From NCBI GenBank assembly GCA_031216445.1, contig CM062210.1, positions 18,745,501 through 18,809,500 on the forward strand: 64,000 nucleotides of DNA, given 5' to 3'. The position numbers and the translations under genes were made by a program. The notes under the pieces were generated by a model that was not told the DNA's origin, made no database searches, and was given only the letters and a program-made list of their open reading frames with translations. Position 1 is the stretch's first letter; each line of letters starts with the position of its first letter. Of this stretch, positions 33,001-44,669 are shown piece after piece. Origin of the DNA: Lateolabrax maculatus. Taxonomy: Eukaryota > Chordata > Actinopteri > Acropomatiformes > Lateolabracidae.

Positions 33001-36000
33001 GTTTTACACACGCTGGATTTTATTTATTTTCATCAGGTTTAGGAAGGAACAGGTGTAATGTAGATGGATTACTGCAATCTCATAACAAAAGTTGAAATTG
33101 AAAGTATTTTTAAGGCATCAAATGTACATTCAAAGTGTTTTACAAGAGTATCATTTTATGATGTATCCATACCACAATTTATTAATCACCTCATTAATTT
33201 TTTAAGCCTTCAAAGTTTTGCCTGGCAAAAAAACATTAGCTATTAGTCGATGGTGTAAAACAGCATTACAATATTTTTGTATTGGTGGTTGCTTACAGAA
33301 TTACAAAGAAACATGTTTAGTGGGGAAATAATTTTACTTGACATTCAGCACATGACTGTATGTGATCAAAAAACTGCTTAAAATCAAAAAAACTTCATCT
33401 TGACCTAATTTGCAAGTTAATTACATCAAAGTACGTAAAAATACAGTTAAAAAGACAAATTAATTCAACAATACTAACTGTGTAATTCACTTGATCATTT
33501 TGCAGATGACGCGTTTGCTTTCATCAGTAATCTGTAAGATTGCAGGTCCCGCAGTCATTACAAAAGTAATATGCTGCATTCTTCTGTATTTCCAGCATTC
33601 TTGGATATTTCAAGAATTTGAATTACTTATTATTCATTCTTTACATATCGTATAGCAGCTATTTATGGACTCTTTTATATTCACGCGCTGTTATTTTCTT
33701 AAATGATGAAAGTGAGAAGTCGAACTGTCGAGTCCAGGTGTGTCTTTTAGTAACTCTGCTGGTCCAATTTGTCTTTGAGGGCCGTGTGTCGACACTGAGG
33801 TCCACTTCCATATTAGAAACAAAGCATGAGCTCCAGTGAACTTTGTGGTACTTTGACAATATTCAGTTCCAATTAAGCAGCATAGAAAAAGTCCAAAAGT
33901 TTGGGTAATAATCTGGGTAAAAAAAGTGTTTTACTGACACAAAAAAGTTGGTAGAGAAAGTGAGATGACAGTCTCACAGGTCCAATGCTGAGCACCCAGC
34001 TGGAGAAACTGTAAAATTGGGGTGGTTAAAAATAAAAAAAAGTCTTAATTAGAATGATTTATTTGGCTAGTTTTTTGAACCAGTGCACTCCTCTCCTTTC
34101 CCTGCTGAGGCCCTGAAACTTAAACTCAAAAACTGTTTTCCTCCAGTGTATTTATCAAGACAAACACCCACTTAAATAATCAAAAATCCTATCTTTAGTG
34201 TGGTAATGGTTTTAAAGTAATTACATTTTACATTCTGTGTCCCCACGTGAAACCACCACTGCTTTGTGAATTCTCAGCTGTGTGCATACAGGGTCTTGTG
34301 TACTGTGCTGAGCCACTTATCAGACAACGCTTGTTACGCCATTATGAACCTTCCATTCCATGGAATGTAGGTTGTGTATATTTCTTTAATGAGCTGGCTT
34401 TACAGAAAATGAGAGGAGGAGATCTCTGTGGAGAAGGCAGAAGTATTCTGTCACATCTTTACTGTACTGACGGTGTGTTCATATGCATCCTCTTTGATGT
34501 GAAAGTGCATTATAGATAAGTTTGTATGTGTTGTGTGTGTACTAGAAGACTATGTGACTTTCTGGGTCGTCCGTCTTTTACATTTCAATACTGTACAGTG
34601 ACGTTGTTTGCATTTACTGTGATAGTTACAGTATGGGTTAATAAAACTCATATGGGTATCTTATTAGAACTGACACTGCAAAAAAATACAAAGTACATGG
34701 TTCATGACATTTTTCTCTATCCCCATGTTGTCCACATGCAATGTTCATAGCTCCTGGTTTGTTTCCCACCTGCACCGCCTCCCAATAAATTGCACACAGG
34801 TCACCACAAGTCTCATGTTCACATTATACATTTTTTTAAGTGGGCACATACAGGGATCAACTCTTTCAGTGAAGTGATGGCCACCTAAACTTTCAGATCA
34901 ACTAAGCGAGTGGAATACTTGTGCTGTAAAAACTAGAGCAGTCTTACAGTAAAACCTTAATTATGCATTGGGGAAAACAGCCACAAACTTAAAGCTGTGT
35001 TTTGTTCCAAGATTAAAAGTATAACAGAGACTTTGATCCAAGTTCATTTTCCTTGTATGCCACTGCTTCATTCATGTTTGTTAGTGTACAGTATAGCAAC
35101 ACTGCTCGGGCCACAGCCCTGGTTATTCCATTAATTGAATTCCCTACTAGTCCGTCTGATAATACATATTTGCATAGGGTCATGAGTATGCATGAGCTCT
35201 CTAAATAGTGTATGACGTGAATGATTCAAAAGCAGGTATTTATAGCAGTGCCACATGTTTTTTGCTGAGAAAGCGCCTGGGGGGCTGGGCTCCAATGTGA
35301 CACTGTGGTTGTTTCGGTGAGAGAAGTACCTCTGGCAAAGTCACACAGCTGGTCTGTGTCCGTGAAATAAAAAAGAAATTGGGGGTTTTATCGTAAGAAG
35401 AGCGGTACTCAGTCTACGTGAAGGAGAGTACTCCATCCAGCCGTGTGTGTCTGATTCAGCCTGTGAATAGTTGCAACAGACATCTGAAGGTGTTAATTGT
35501 TTGATTTCTTACTATTCTTTGTCACAATTTTGACAAAACAGTAGGTTTTTGCAATTTAAGCAATTTGATGCATATGGACAGCAGTTAAAAGAGCAAAACT
35601 TAAATTTTTAAAACATACATGACAAACTTACAGACATGAGTCCAAATTGCAGCAATAGTTCTCACAGCCGAAAAAGAGAGCCTGCTATAATGGATACTTA
35701 AACACTCTATGCTTGTTCATGTCCACTCATATTATACACTTTATTCATCAACAAAAATAATAATAAATTACTTCTATGGCAAGAAGACATGAAATAGGAT
35801 TTATTTATTTGATTATTTGCAGTCTAACCCCAGCGTATAAAATAGTCTTCTTTTTGCATTCAAATTGCCCTATTCCCTTTTAATTCTGGGCTTTTTGTCA
35901 TTCAGGAGCAGTTTTCAGTGTGAATGTGGTGATATTTTGGTGAGAAATGCACATGTGCTGGACTGCCGGTTCCTGGCTCTGTCAGTTAAATGGGCTGGAA

Positions 36001-37877
36001 TGGAGTAGAGTCTGGGAGCATGTGACGCGCTCAACCTGCAGGACTGTAATTTAGCTGCCCGCTCAGTGGCTCTGCCTCAATACCTCAAGTTGATTGAGTG
36101 CTTCCTCCACGTGAGTTCAGCGACCCACAAAGAAGGAAAGCATGTTGTCAATGTCTTCAAGCAACGTGTATCTACCTACTGTCTTCAGCCCTGTTCAAAT
36201 GGGACTATTTTCTACAGGGGGTGTTAGGTAATTGTATAGATCAGAGGCGGACATAGTGATAATAGTGCTATCCAGATCAGCCTTGTATTCTGTGTTTTTC
36301 GCAGACATCCTCAGTGCAAAACGTATCATTTAATGGCATCCAAAGACACATTTTGTCACCTATTGGATGCCGTACGCTCTATTTTTTTCTTTGCTTGCTC
36401 CCAGAGTGCTACCAGGCTTTCACATCAAACGTGCACGTGCACATGAGGGAGAGCGTAGGACAAAGGGCATTCTATTACTCATCCTACAAAGTAGCTGAAA
36501 CATAGCTGGCTATTACGGAATGTAAACAATCATAATATTAATTTTCTATTATGGTATTTCAGTATTTTCTCAGATATTTCCTGCCATGCTTGGGATTTTC
36601 AACCCAGTCCTGGTAGGATAGGAGAGTAGAGTGACTCCAGGAATTCAGAAACTCTAGCTTCAAATCTCTTCTACGATGAAACTGACACTGTCTTAACTAC
36701 CAAATACCACTGGACAGGTGTCCTGGAGGTCATTGTATTTGGGGTCAAAGTTCAATCCAGTTGAAGCTTGGCTGCACAGCCTGGTGGAATTGCAGTGTGT
36801 GCCCTATGGCTTTTGCAGGACAGCACAGTTCCACCCATTCATTTAAAATAATCCTTACTTGCACACTTGAGAAGCGTTAGTATAAAATGCTTCAATCAGC
36901 TGCTGGATATTACATATCTGCAGGCATTACTAGCCCGGAAAGCCTTCATAGATTGCCTACAGTACCAGTTCTATCACCTCCTCTCAACCTGAAGATGTAA
37001 AATCAATCAGTCAATAAAGAGAGTTCGATCCTGCACGCTTCGGAGACGGGCCACTGCATTGATGCCTTCAGTGACGTGAATGGATGCTTCTTCTGAATTC
37101 AACTCAACTTCATTTCATCTTCATTTCGTCTGCCATTTCTCTGTCACCTGTGAAATATATAGGAGAAACGACGGTGATTGGGATCCCATCCAAATGGGAG
37201 CGTGTAGTAACAGACAACTTATGTTTGTATTGTAATGTCCGGTGTTTGGGAAACTAACCCAGGAAAACCTGTTGAACCTGGCCAAGTGGAAGTATTGTAA
37301 TTAATCCATGAATATGTGCGTTAATACAGGAGTGTTAAATGTGACTTTGAAAATGACCGTCCCTGTTGGACAAATGTGCTCATTCTCAAGCAGCTAATCC
37401 ATATCCGACTAATCTATTTTTCCTTCCTGCTGCTGAGAGGCACCTCGCTCAAACGACATTAGAGAGACATCGATTTGACCATTTGTAACGCTCTATATAA
37501 CGTTAGTTTGTTTCAAGTAAATTTAGGTGTGTCTTTGAAATAACATGATGACACTGTTCATAGGAACTTAAGGACAATCCCATTTGATTTTTTATTTGGT
37601 TGTTTGGGTAGACCAAGTTATTTATGCAGCTTTATCGTAGTTTTACAGGATTAGAGGTACTGTTTTTGTTTAGCTTCGTCTATTCATTATACACCAGATC
37701 CTGGTTTGTGTCTTTGTGTGTGTGGGTGTGTGTGTGTGTACCTGCTCAGCGGGGTCTGGCTAACTGAATCTGTCCGGTTCTAATTCACACCCAGGCAGGA
37801 AGGCTTCTCAATCTGTTTGCAGCCTGATTGAATGCCTTTTACCACTGCTGGCAGGCTACCTCTCTGTCTTCATCCCT
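28779..37877. other. Intronic block, no gene
   Basis: One GT array (30037-30065). Otherwise mostly AT-rich, unique-looking DNA. Segments at 31735-31890 and 35110-35250 (with ATTTGCAT and ATGCAT words) look less degenerate than the surroundings and could be conserved non-coding DNA. No exon signature is seen. Confidence 0.6.
30037..30065. repeat. (TG)n microsatellite
   Basis: About 14 TG units. Confidence 0.95.
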
Positions 37878-37923
37878 CACACACACACAGACACGCACAC
37901 ACACACACACACGTACGCATGCA

Positions 37924-37964
<41 letters not shown>

Positions 37965-37973
37965 ACGCATGCA

Positions 37974-38008
<35 letters not shown>
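37878..38008. repeat. CA-rich array with a 50-bp higher-order period
   Basis: Within AC repeats the 18-nt word ACGTACGCATGCACACCC occurs at 37911 and again at 37961, exactly 50 bp apart, each followed by a long AC run. This suggests a duplication of a 50-bp unit. Confidence 0.93.
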
Positions 38009-38010
<2 letters not shown>

Positions 38011-38040
38011 TCAATGGCAGACTTTGAAAGGCAGGTGGCA

Positions 38041-38400
38041 TGACAATGGAAGTGTGAAAGAGGGTTCAGGGAGAGAGTGAGACAGTTAAGTAAGAAAGGA
38101 TGGAGAGTAGAGGGAACTAAAGAAAATAATGGGAAGAAAGAGAAGGTAGGGAAAGAATGAAGGAAATGAGAAGCAAACCACGAAAGGAAAAAATGAATGA
38201 AGAAATGAAAGAGGGAAGAGTGGAAGAGGGGAGGAAACTAGGCAAACAATTGGAACAAAGAGGGGAAGAAAGGGAGATCAAAGAAAAGGAAAAGAAGACA
38301 TTTTACTAAAAGAGAGAAAGGAGAGAGTGGGAGATAGGGTAAGACTGGCATGAAGAGGGACAGATAGGACCACATTAAAGTAAAAGTTCAAAGAGCAACA
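38041..38400. repeat. Purine-rich tract
   Basis: About 360 nt strongly biased to A and G on the + strand (GGAGA, GAAAGA and GGAAA words), followed closely by the opposite bias at 38429-38720. Confidence 0.88.
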
Positions 38401-38428
38401 GATGAAGGAGGAGAGGGGCGTTCAAGGC

Positions 38429-38720
38429 CACCCAGTCTGTTTATCCATCCCTTCATCTCTCCTTATTTCTCCACAATCTTCTCATCTGTCACATCCATCC
38501 CTTTCTTTTTCCTGGTTTCATCTCGTTTTCTCTCTCCACATCTTGTACTTCCTTTCTTCATTTCTTTTTCCCTCTTTCTTTCTCTTTTCTCTTCTTTTCT
38601 CCCTTTTTCTTCTATGTTCTATGTTTTCCTTTTCCCTCCTTCGATTTTATCCCTCAATCTGTAATTTCTCTTTTCTTTCTTTTCTCCCCTCTTTTCCCTC
38701 CTTCTCTTTCGGCCCCCTCT
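38429..38720. repeat. Pyrimidine-rich tract
   Basis: About 290 nt of TTTC, CTTT and CCCT words. A 142-codon open frame (38402-38830) lies over it, is Ser/Phe/Leu-rich, and is a by-product of composition. Confidence 0.88.
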
Positions 38721-39629
38721 GCTCTGTCTGTATGACCCATTTCCTTGGCCCTGGCCCCATTAATCACAGTGTTGTGGGCTCGACCCGTCTGCCTCCCTGC
38801 CTGGCTGCCCTTCCTCATCATAGAAGGTAATTGAATCAGAGAGAGCTCAAGGTAACGACAATAAGCAACCATTGATTGGTCTGCCATTTACCCTGCTTAT
38901 GTATGACCTGGTTGCTTTTTAGAGTTGGCGGCCATGGTTGGTTATGGTGTGGATACATGTCTGATAATGGAGATCTATCTGTATTAACCAGAGCAAATAT
39001 CTGTCTTAAGGTGCTTTTCAGTGTTGTTTCTACGGTAAGTGGATGGGTTTATTGTCTGGATGGCGTGAAATGATCTTTGAGATTAGCTGGATAATAAAGG
39101 AAGGCAGAATTGAGTTCCTAAATTTTGTAAGTAAAAATTCTTGCAGTCCACGTGTTGCTTCCGAACTTAATTTTGGATACAACTGTCTACATTGTAGGCC
39201 TGTAATCTGCCTGTGAATGTACAGGTAAAATCGCTTACCTCCCCACAGAAATCCCCACTCACCCTCACATCACTGAACTGCTAGTAAATACATGGCCACT
39301 GACGCACCCAATTTTACATTGATTTTGCTCGTTACCCCACATGGGAGATGGTCGCATCCAGATCAGGTTAGTGAGGCAGTCGGGGACCCACCTCGAACCA
39401 ATCCATCAAAGGGCGTGGAGGGGCAGGGCGGGGCGAGGGAATGGGTTCATCTCAGGAGGCAGTGGAGTGAACCAGAGAAGACACCGAGGTGCTCTGTCAC
39501 TGACACACATGCAGCCTGTGCTGTTCATCCCCACGGTGCAGCCGGAAGCTAGTTTCCATTATTTTGTGCGATGTATTCTCACTGTCTGCTGTGAAAGCAC
39601 TTGTACTATATTGAAGTAGTTTGGGTGTG

Positions 39630-40130
39630 TGAACCAAGCCCCCAGGAAGTGCGACACTCTTTGAATGACAATTTGACATAGCGGCCAAACGGTGGAATTA
39701 CAACTTCCTGGTCCGTCACGTGATGCCATTGGGCCCAAGAAGACTTTTTTCCATTGACTAACATTGAGAAAGAGACGTCTGTAACTCAGTGGATACATTT
39801 TTTTTTAAAGGGATATCAACTTCCCAGTTCGAACACTTGAATAGCCCTTATTTAAATCATTAGGTCCTAAAGGTTGTAAAGTTCCCTAATAGCTGAATCC
39901 AGAGTTACTGTATTCTGCTGGTCATGTGAGCGAGCCCGAGAGCGAGCGGCTCTATGGGCCCAACAGAGCGGGAAAATCTGAAACTTCCGCATACTGAATA
40001 CCCCGATGTTTGCTTCATGCGCCACTGAGCAACTTCCATAGGAATGAACTCCGCCTCCAACGCTGTATCCAGTTCTCTTTATTCATCCATGGTGGGAACC
40101 TGCTGTTTGTCCACCAGAAGAAGTAATGTA
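39630..40130. repeat. Possible dispersed element
   Basis: The stretch containing GGTGGAATTACAACTTCCTG, CCATTGGGCCCAAGAAGACT and GAAAGAGACGTCTGTAACTC reads like an interspersed fish repeat I have met elsewhere. No terminal inverted repeats or coding remnant could be made out, so its class and ends are uncertain. Confidence 0.4.
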
Positions 40131-41142
40131 ACACTAGCTTGTTGTCTGAGACGCTAATCCAATTAAACAGCTCGATTAATCTAGGTTAGTTAGGTTCAAG
40201 TGTTGTACATTAATCCAGGTTTTGATTTAATGCTATTACCTGAAATCATTTCCTAATAAATGCACTGACAACATTTTTCTTCTCTATATAATCTACTAAT
40301 GTTGCTCACTCACTGCAATTACATTAAGAATACCATACTGAGATTATACAAGGCATGTCAGGCACACCCTTTAACCTCAACACTGATAATACACACGCAC
40401 AAGCACAAACACGCACACACACGCCTGAATGTGAACTTTTAAAATCACACATAAGGTCAACACTAACACACTGTGACGAGGAAATCAATAGCTAACTCGA
40501 TCTGTCACATCTCTCTCTCTCCTCTCTCTCTGTCACACACACACACACACTCACACCACTGTGATTACCTGCAGTGGTATCAGTACAGCGGGTCCTCTTG
40601 AGACTACAGAACCTCTCCAGAGATTACCTCGGTGCCGGCTCCTCGGCGGCCGCCAGGGAATGGAAGCGAAGGCTGCCATTTACACCCAGTCGTTATCCAT
40701 GACCCTGGTCCAGACCTTGAGCCCTGCAGAAATATCATGGTAAATACCAGCACAGCAGTGCTGCAACAAGACATGCTCCAATGCAGCAGCAGCCCACGGA
40801 AATCAAACACGCTGAACATCCGCACACTGTGTACACGCAGCTAAACGTTGTTACAGTCACCCTGCCCAAATTTGTGTGTGAAGCCCCAACACCTTCTGTT
40901 GAGGTGCCTTTGAGCTAGACGCCCAGTCTCTCATGGAGCTGCTCGGTGGCCAACAGGATTTTAGGCTTGATGGTGATACTCTGAAGACTTAATAAGAATA
41001 TAAATTAAAAAAAGAAGAACTTTAATAAGAGTTTGAGTCAAATGTAATTACTTTACATGGAAGTACTAATCTTTGCCTGCACAGACACAATAGACCATGG
41101 ACAGAGCTTTCACATTTACTTGGGCATGGGCATAGAGGTATG

Positions 41143-41170
41143 AGTGTGTGTGTGTGTGTGTGTGTTTGTG
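41143..41170. repeat. (GT)n microsatellite
   Basis: About 11 GT units plus TTTGTG. Confidence 0.93.
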
Positions 41171-41360
41171 TTACTCCAGTGTCTCAGCCCATTGGCTTGT
41201 GATTCGACCATCTGCATGTGCAGCTTGCACGGAGGTGCTCATTTTCTCAAGGTTTCTGGTTCACTCGTGTTACTCCATGTACACACATACACACAAATAC
41301 ACACACACACGCAAATACATGCACACATATATCAAGTTGATACATTTAGAGCCCTATAGA

Positions 41361-41386
41361 TACACACACACACACACACACACACG
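41361..41386. repeat. (AC)n microsatellite
   Basis: About 12 AC units; an irregular CA-rich stretch precedes it at 41279-41330. Confidence 0.93.
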
Positions 41387-41564
41387 CAAAACCAGGCCTC
41401 CCCAGTATGACATGCCACAGTGAGAAATCACCTACTATTGTATCTTATTCAGGTTAGCTTATTTCTCGTGGAGAAGACTGCTTAGCACGCAACTTCACTA
41501 ACTGGGAAACAGACCAATCCATGCAGGAATATCGGCGAGTGGGTTGCCTCATCTCAGGGGTGTA

Positions 41565-41588
41565 TGTGTGTGTGTGTGTGTGTGTGTA
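41565..41588. repeat. (GT)n microsatellite
   Basis: About 12 GT units. Confidence 0.93.
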
Positions 41589-43390
41589 TAGTAGCACCAC
41601 CTGGCCAGTTCAGTGAGAGCAGATCTGTGTGTCCTTCTAAAACCGGAGGTTGTTCAGCACCTTGACTCGACGTGTCAGCATCATACTGTTGCGGCGTGTC
41701 ATGTCATGTCTGTCCTGTCAGGAGCTGCTGCAGAGCATCATGGGAGCTGGGAATCTGTCCAGAGAGTCTCGTCGACCCACCTGCGGAGACTGACTCATTT
41801 TCCAAAAGTTAAACTCCACGGGAGACTCTCTTCTGTTCCCTGCACTCTCATTTACTGCTTTTCTCTCTGCCTCTTTCTCAACCCAAATGTCTCCCTTGTT
41901 TTCTCTCTCAATTTATCTCTTTCTGTATTCTTTTTTTTATTGCTCTCTTTTTTCACCTCTCACTTTTTCTCTTTGTCTCTTTATCGCTTGCTTTCTTTTG
42001 ATCATTCTCGATTCTCACTCAGCACCTGTCCTGTCCTTATTTTTTGGGTGTTCTGCCATTGTTCTTTCTTTGAATCTTTTTCTCCATACATTTTTAGTGC
42101 GGTGACCTCCACAGGCATCCATTTAACATTTAGAGTGAGGAGACAAAACAGTGTTTTGTACGGGGTTCATGTAGAATGATAGGAGAGAAAACACGTCTTT
42201 GAAGTTGACTGTAGGCTGGGCTGAGTTTTGAATGAAACAAAGCCATGCGGACCGACGGCTACAGTTCAGCTCGGGGACATGTGTCCAGGGTAACCTCGGG
42301 ACACTGACTTTGTAGCTCAGTGCTGCCCCGCTGTTTACCAAAAGGATTTTGTGATTATTTTGACAGCTAAGTCACCTCCGCTTTAAAAAGTGATGTGCTG
42401 AAGCCCCCCAAAAAATTAGTCAGCTGTGTGTACCATCTTATATTTCTGTGTCATGACTTTTGTCTTTGCATATACAGTAAATTACATCACATTAGGTTTA
42501 TTTACATCTACAAACTACATTATTATTTACAGTGTCCATGTAGGTACAGTAGCAGTGCCAAGAGGCAAAGCTGGACTGCAAAAGAACATTTTTGGATTAG
42601 GTACACAGAGAATAATTCTTTATTATTTATGTTCCTCTGTAGTTTCTTCTTAACAGGCTTCTCTTCATCATGACCGAGGAACTCCATTTAAGTTGGATTT
42701 TAACAATTTTGCTAACAACAACTTAAACATTAAATAACAGGAAAGCATAGTACGTGTAGTAGCAACACAAAAAAGAACAGCAATCCTCCAAACAGCTAGA
42801 GGCATTTTAATGTTTGGCACATGGAGCCGTCAGGAAGTCGAAGTGTTTCTGCTTCTCTGCAGTTTCTCTCGCAGCCTGTCCAAGGTTGAGACATAATGTG
42901 GAGTTCTGGGATGTTTGCCCGCGGCAAATACCAACAACTCAGATAAGTGTACGTGTGCACGTACGTGTGTACCTACATGTCCGACAATCTGTCACAGTTT
43001 GGTACAGTTTCACATTTACGTAGCAAACACACACGCACATATATGCTGTAAGTCAACAGACAGACACAGCGAGACACAGTGACAGACAGGCTTTGGGCTG
43101 AAAGGCAAAATAAAAACCAATTGTTACATTACAACAAATTGTAGTTGAGGTATGTGTGGTCCATTGTTTGACCCGAGGGCGATGTGTCCTCTGTCATACG
43201 TAGTGGATGTCCTTTGCTTCAGTTAACCCTCTGGACCCTCATTAGCTCCACCAACACCTAAGACGTCCTGCAGTATCAGTGAAGCGCTTCTCAGCTTGTC
43301 ATGTGCTCGTTTGTGTGTATGCGTTTCACGGGCACGCTTGCGAAGTGAAAGGCAAAACAGAGTATGAAATGTGTGTTGTAGGACTGTATG

Positions 43391-43461
43391 CATGCGTGTG
43401 TCAGCGCGCGCGTGTGTCAGCGCGCGCGCGCGCGTGTGTGTGTATGTGTGTGTGTGTGTGT
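43391..43461. repeat. (CG)n/(TG)n alternating purine-pyrimidine tract
   Basis: GCGCGCGCG and GCGCGCGCGCGCGCG blocks, separated by GTGTGTCA, pass into TG repeats. Nearly the whole 71 nt alternates purine and pyrimidine, which favours left-handed (Z) DNA. Confidence 0.93.
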
Positions 43462-44159
43462 AAATCTGCAGGGGCTCTCGTCACAGCTGTCACAGCCCAG
43501 GCTTATTGGAGCTGTCCGCCACTTCTTGATGTCTTTGTCTACCTTATTCCAATACTTCCAGGTCCATGGGGAATAACTGAGCCAATGTGTATAGGGAACA
43601 AATGTGAAGTATACTTCATTTCTTTATGTCCCATTAGTGTGATTTTACTTTCTATTTACAGTTAAGTGTGCTAAATTTTTATCACAAAAAATATGATCCT
43701 CTGTTGATTTAAAATATTCAATTCACTTAAATTGTATTGGTACTTCTCCTGTTCCAACTATTATATCATATGAAAAGCTTTCCAAATGTTTGGAGAGATA
43801 CCAGGGAAAATACCCTTGTATTCAAGTTGACATTCTGCTTGACCTCACAGTCAAAGTCAATTCATGATGACAGCATGAAGCCCAAGCAGAAATTGCTGAG
43901 CAAATACTTATGGAGCTCACTGTAATTTCCCAAAATAGTTTTTGCTGCGTTGTCTGCTAGTTTCCATGGTATTAATGACAAACAGGGACAGTTTTAAGAA
44001 GATTTGGCATGTTTAATCCTCAGTAGTTTTAGCTTTGATAACTTACACTTAGTGCATACTTGGCTCTAAGGACATAAGGCAGGTTCTCAAATGACTCTCA
44101 TGTAGAATTGCTCACTAGAAGCAGTTTGGGTACTGCAATAAGCTTAATTTATTGATCCT

Positions 44160-44606
44160 CTTAAAGAGAAATTATCTTTAAACTTCCTGTCAGTACTCTG
44201 AACCTGGCTGAACCTTACTGCAAATCTTGGCGAGCTGTCAAATAACGTTACGCAGTCTGCTCGGAATCTAGGAGTTATATTTGATTCAAAACTCTGTTTT
44301 GATGGACAAGTAAAATTTTGTTAAATCATGTTTATTCCAGCTCAGGACAATTGCTAAAATTAGGTCATTTCTATTGCACACTGATCTAAAAAAAAGTCGA
44401 ACATCCTTTTAGTTATTCACTCCTTGATTACTATAATGCACTTTACTCAGGTATCACCCACGGCTCCCTCCACCGTCTTCAGTTGGTTTAAAACGCTGCC
44501 GCTTGACTCATAGGGTCAAAGAGGCAGGATCACATTACCCCTGTGCTTTTATTTAATTTTGATAAGCACTTTGTAACTCTGTTAAGAAAAGTGCTATATA
44601 AATAAA

Positions 44607-44668
<62 letters not shown>
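44160..44668 (+). mobile_element. Degenerate L2-type LINE, 3' fragment with (TTA)n tail
   Basis: The + strand reads RNLGVIFDSKLCFDGQVK near 44260-44313, then in another frame SYSLLDYYNALYSGITHGSL followed by HRLQLV, a stop and NAAA near 44411-44503. These match the conserved late-RT block of L2-type LINEs (usual wording LDYCNALxSGL, then LQLVQNAAAR). The next readable piece, LFNFDKHFVTLLRKVLYK, is the typical end, so part between is deleted. It ends GTGCTATATAAATAAAATTT and (TTA)n at 44612-44668. It is non-functional, with frameshifts and stops, and lies in the sense orientation of the host gene. Confidence 0.85.

Positions 44669-44669
<1 letters not shown>

Larger units (their letters stand above)
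38741..44159. other. Intronic block, no gene
   Basis: It contains a possible dispersed repeat (39630-40130), several CA and GT arrays between 41140 and 41590, a pyrimidine-rich strip (41860-42000) and a CG/TG alternating tract (43391-43461). Nothing else is recognised. Confidence 0.6.

Noticed and set aside
37015..37045. tRNA-like T-loop word GAGTTCGATCC
   Set aside because: No matching A box, anticodon arm or acceptor stem around it.
38402..38830. 142-codon open frame
   Set aside because: Coincides with the pyrimidine-rich tract; composition explains it.
41613..42179. 188-codon open frame
   Set aside because: Its second half is Phe/Leu/Ser-rich and comes from a pyrimidine-rich strip; no domain, no splice or codon support.
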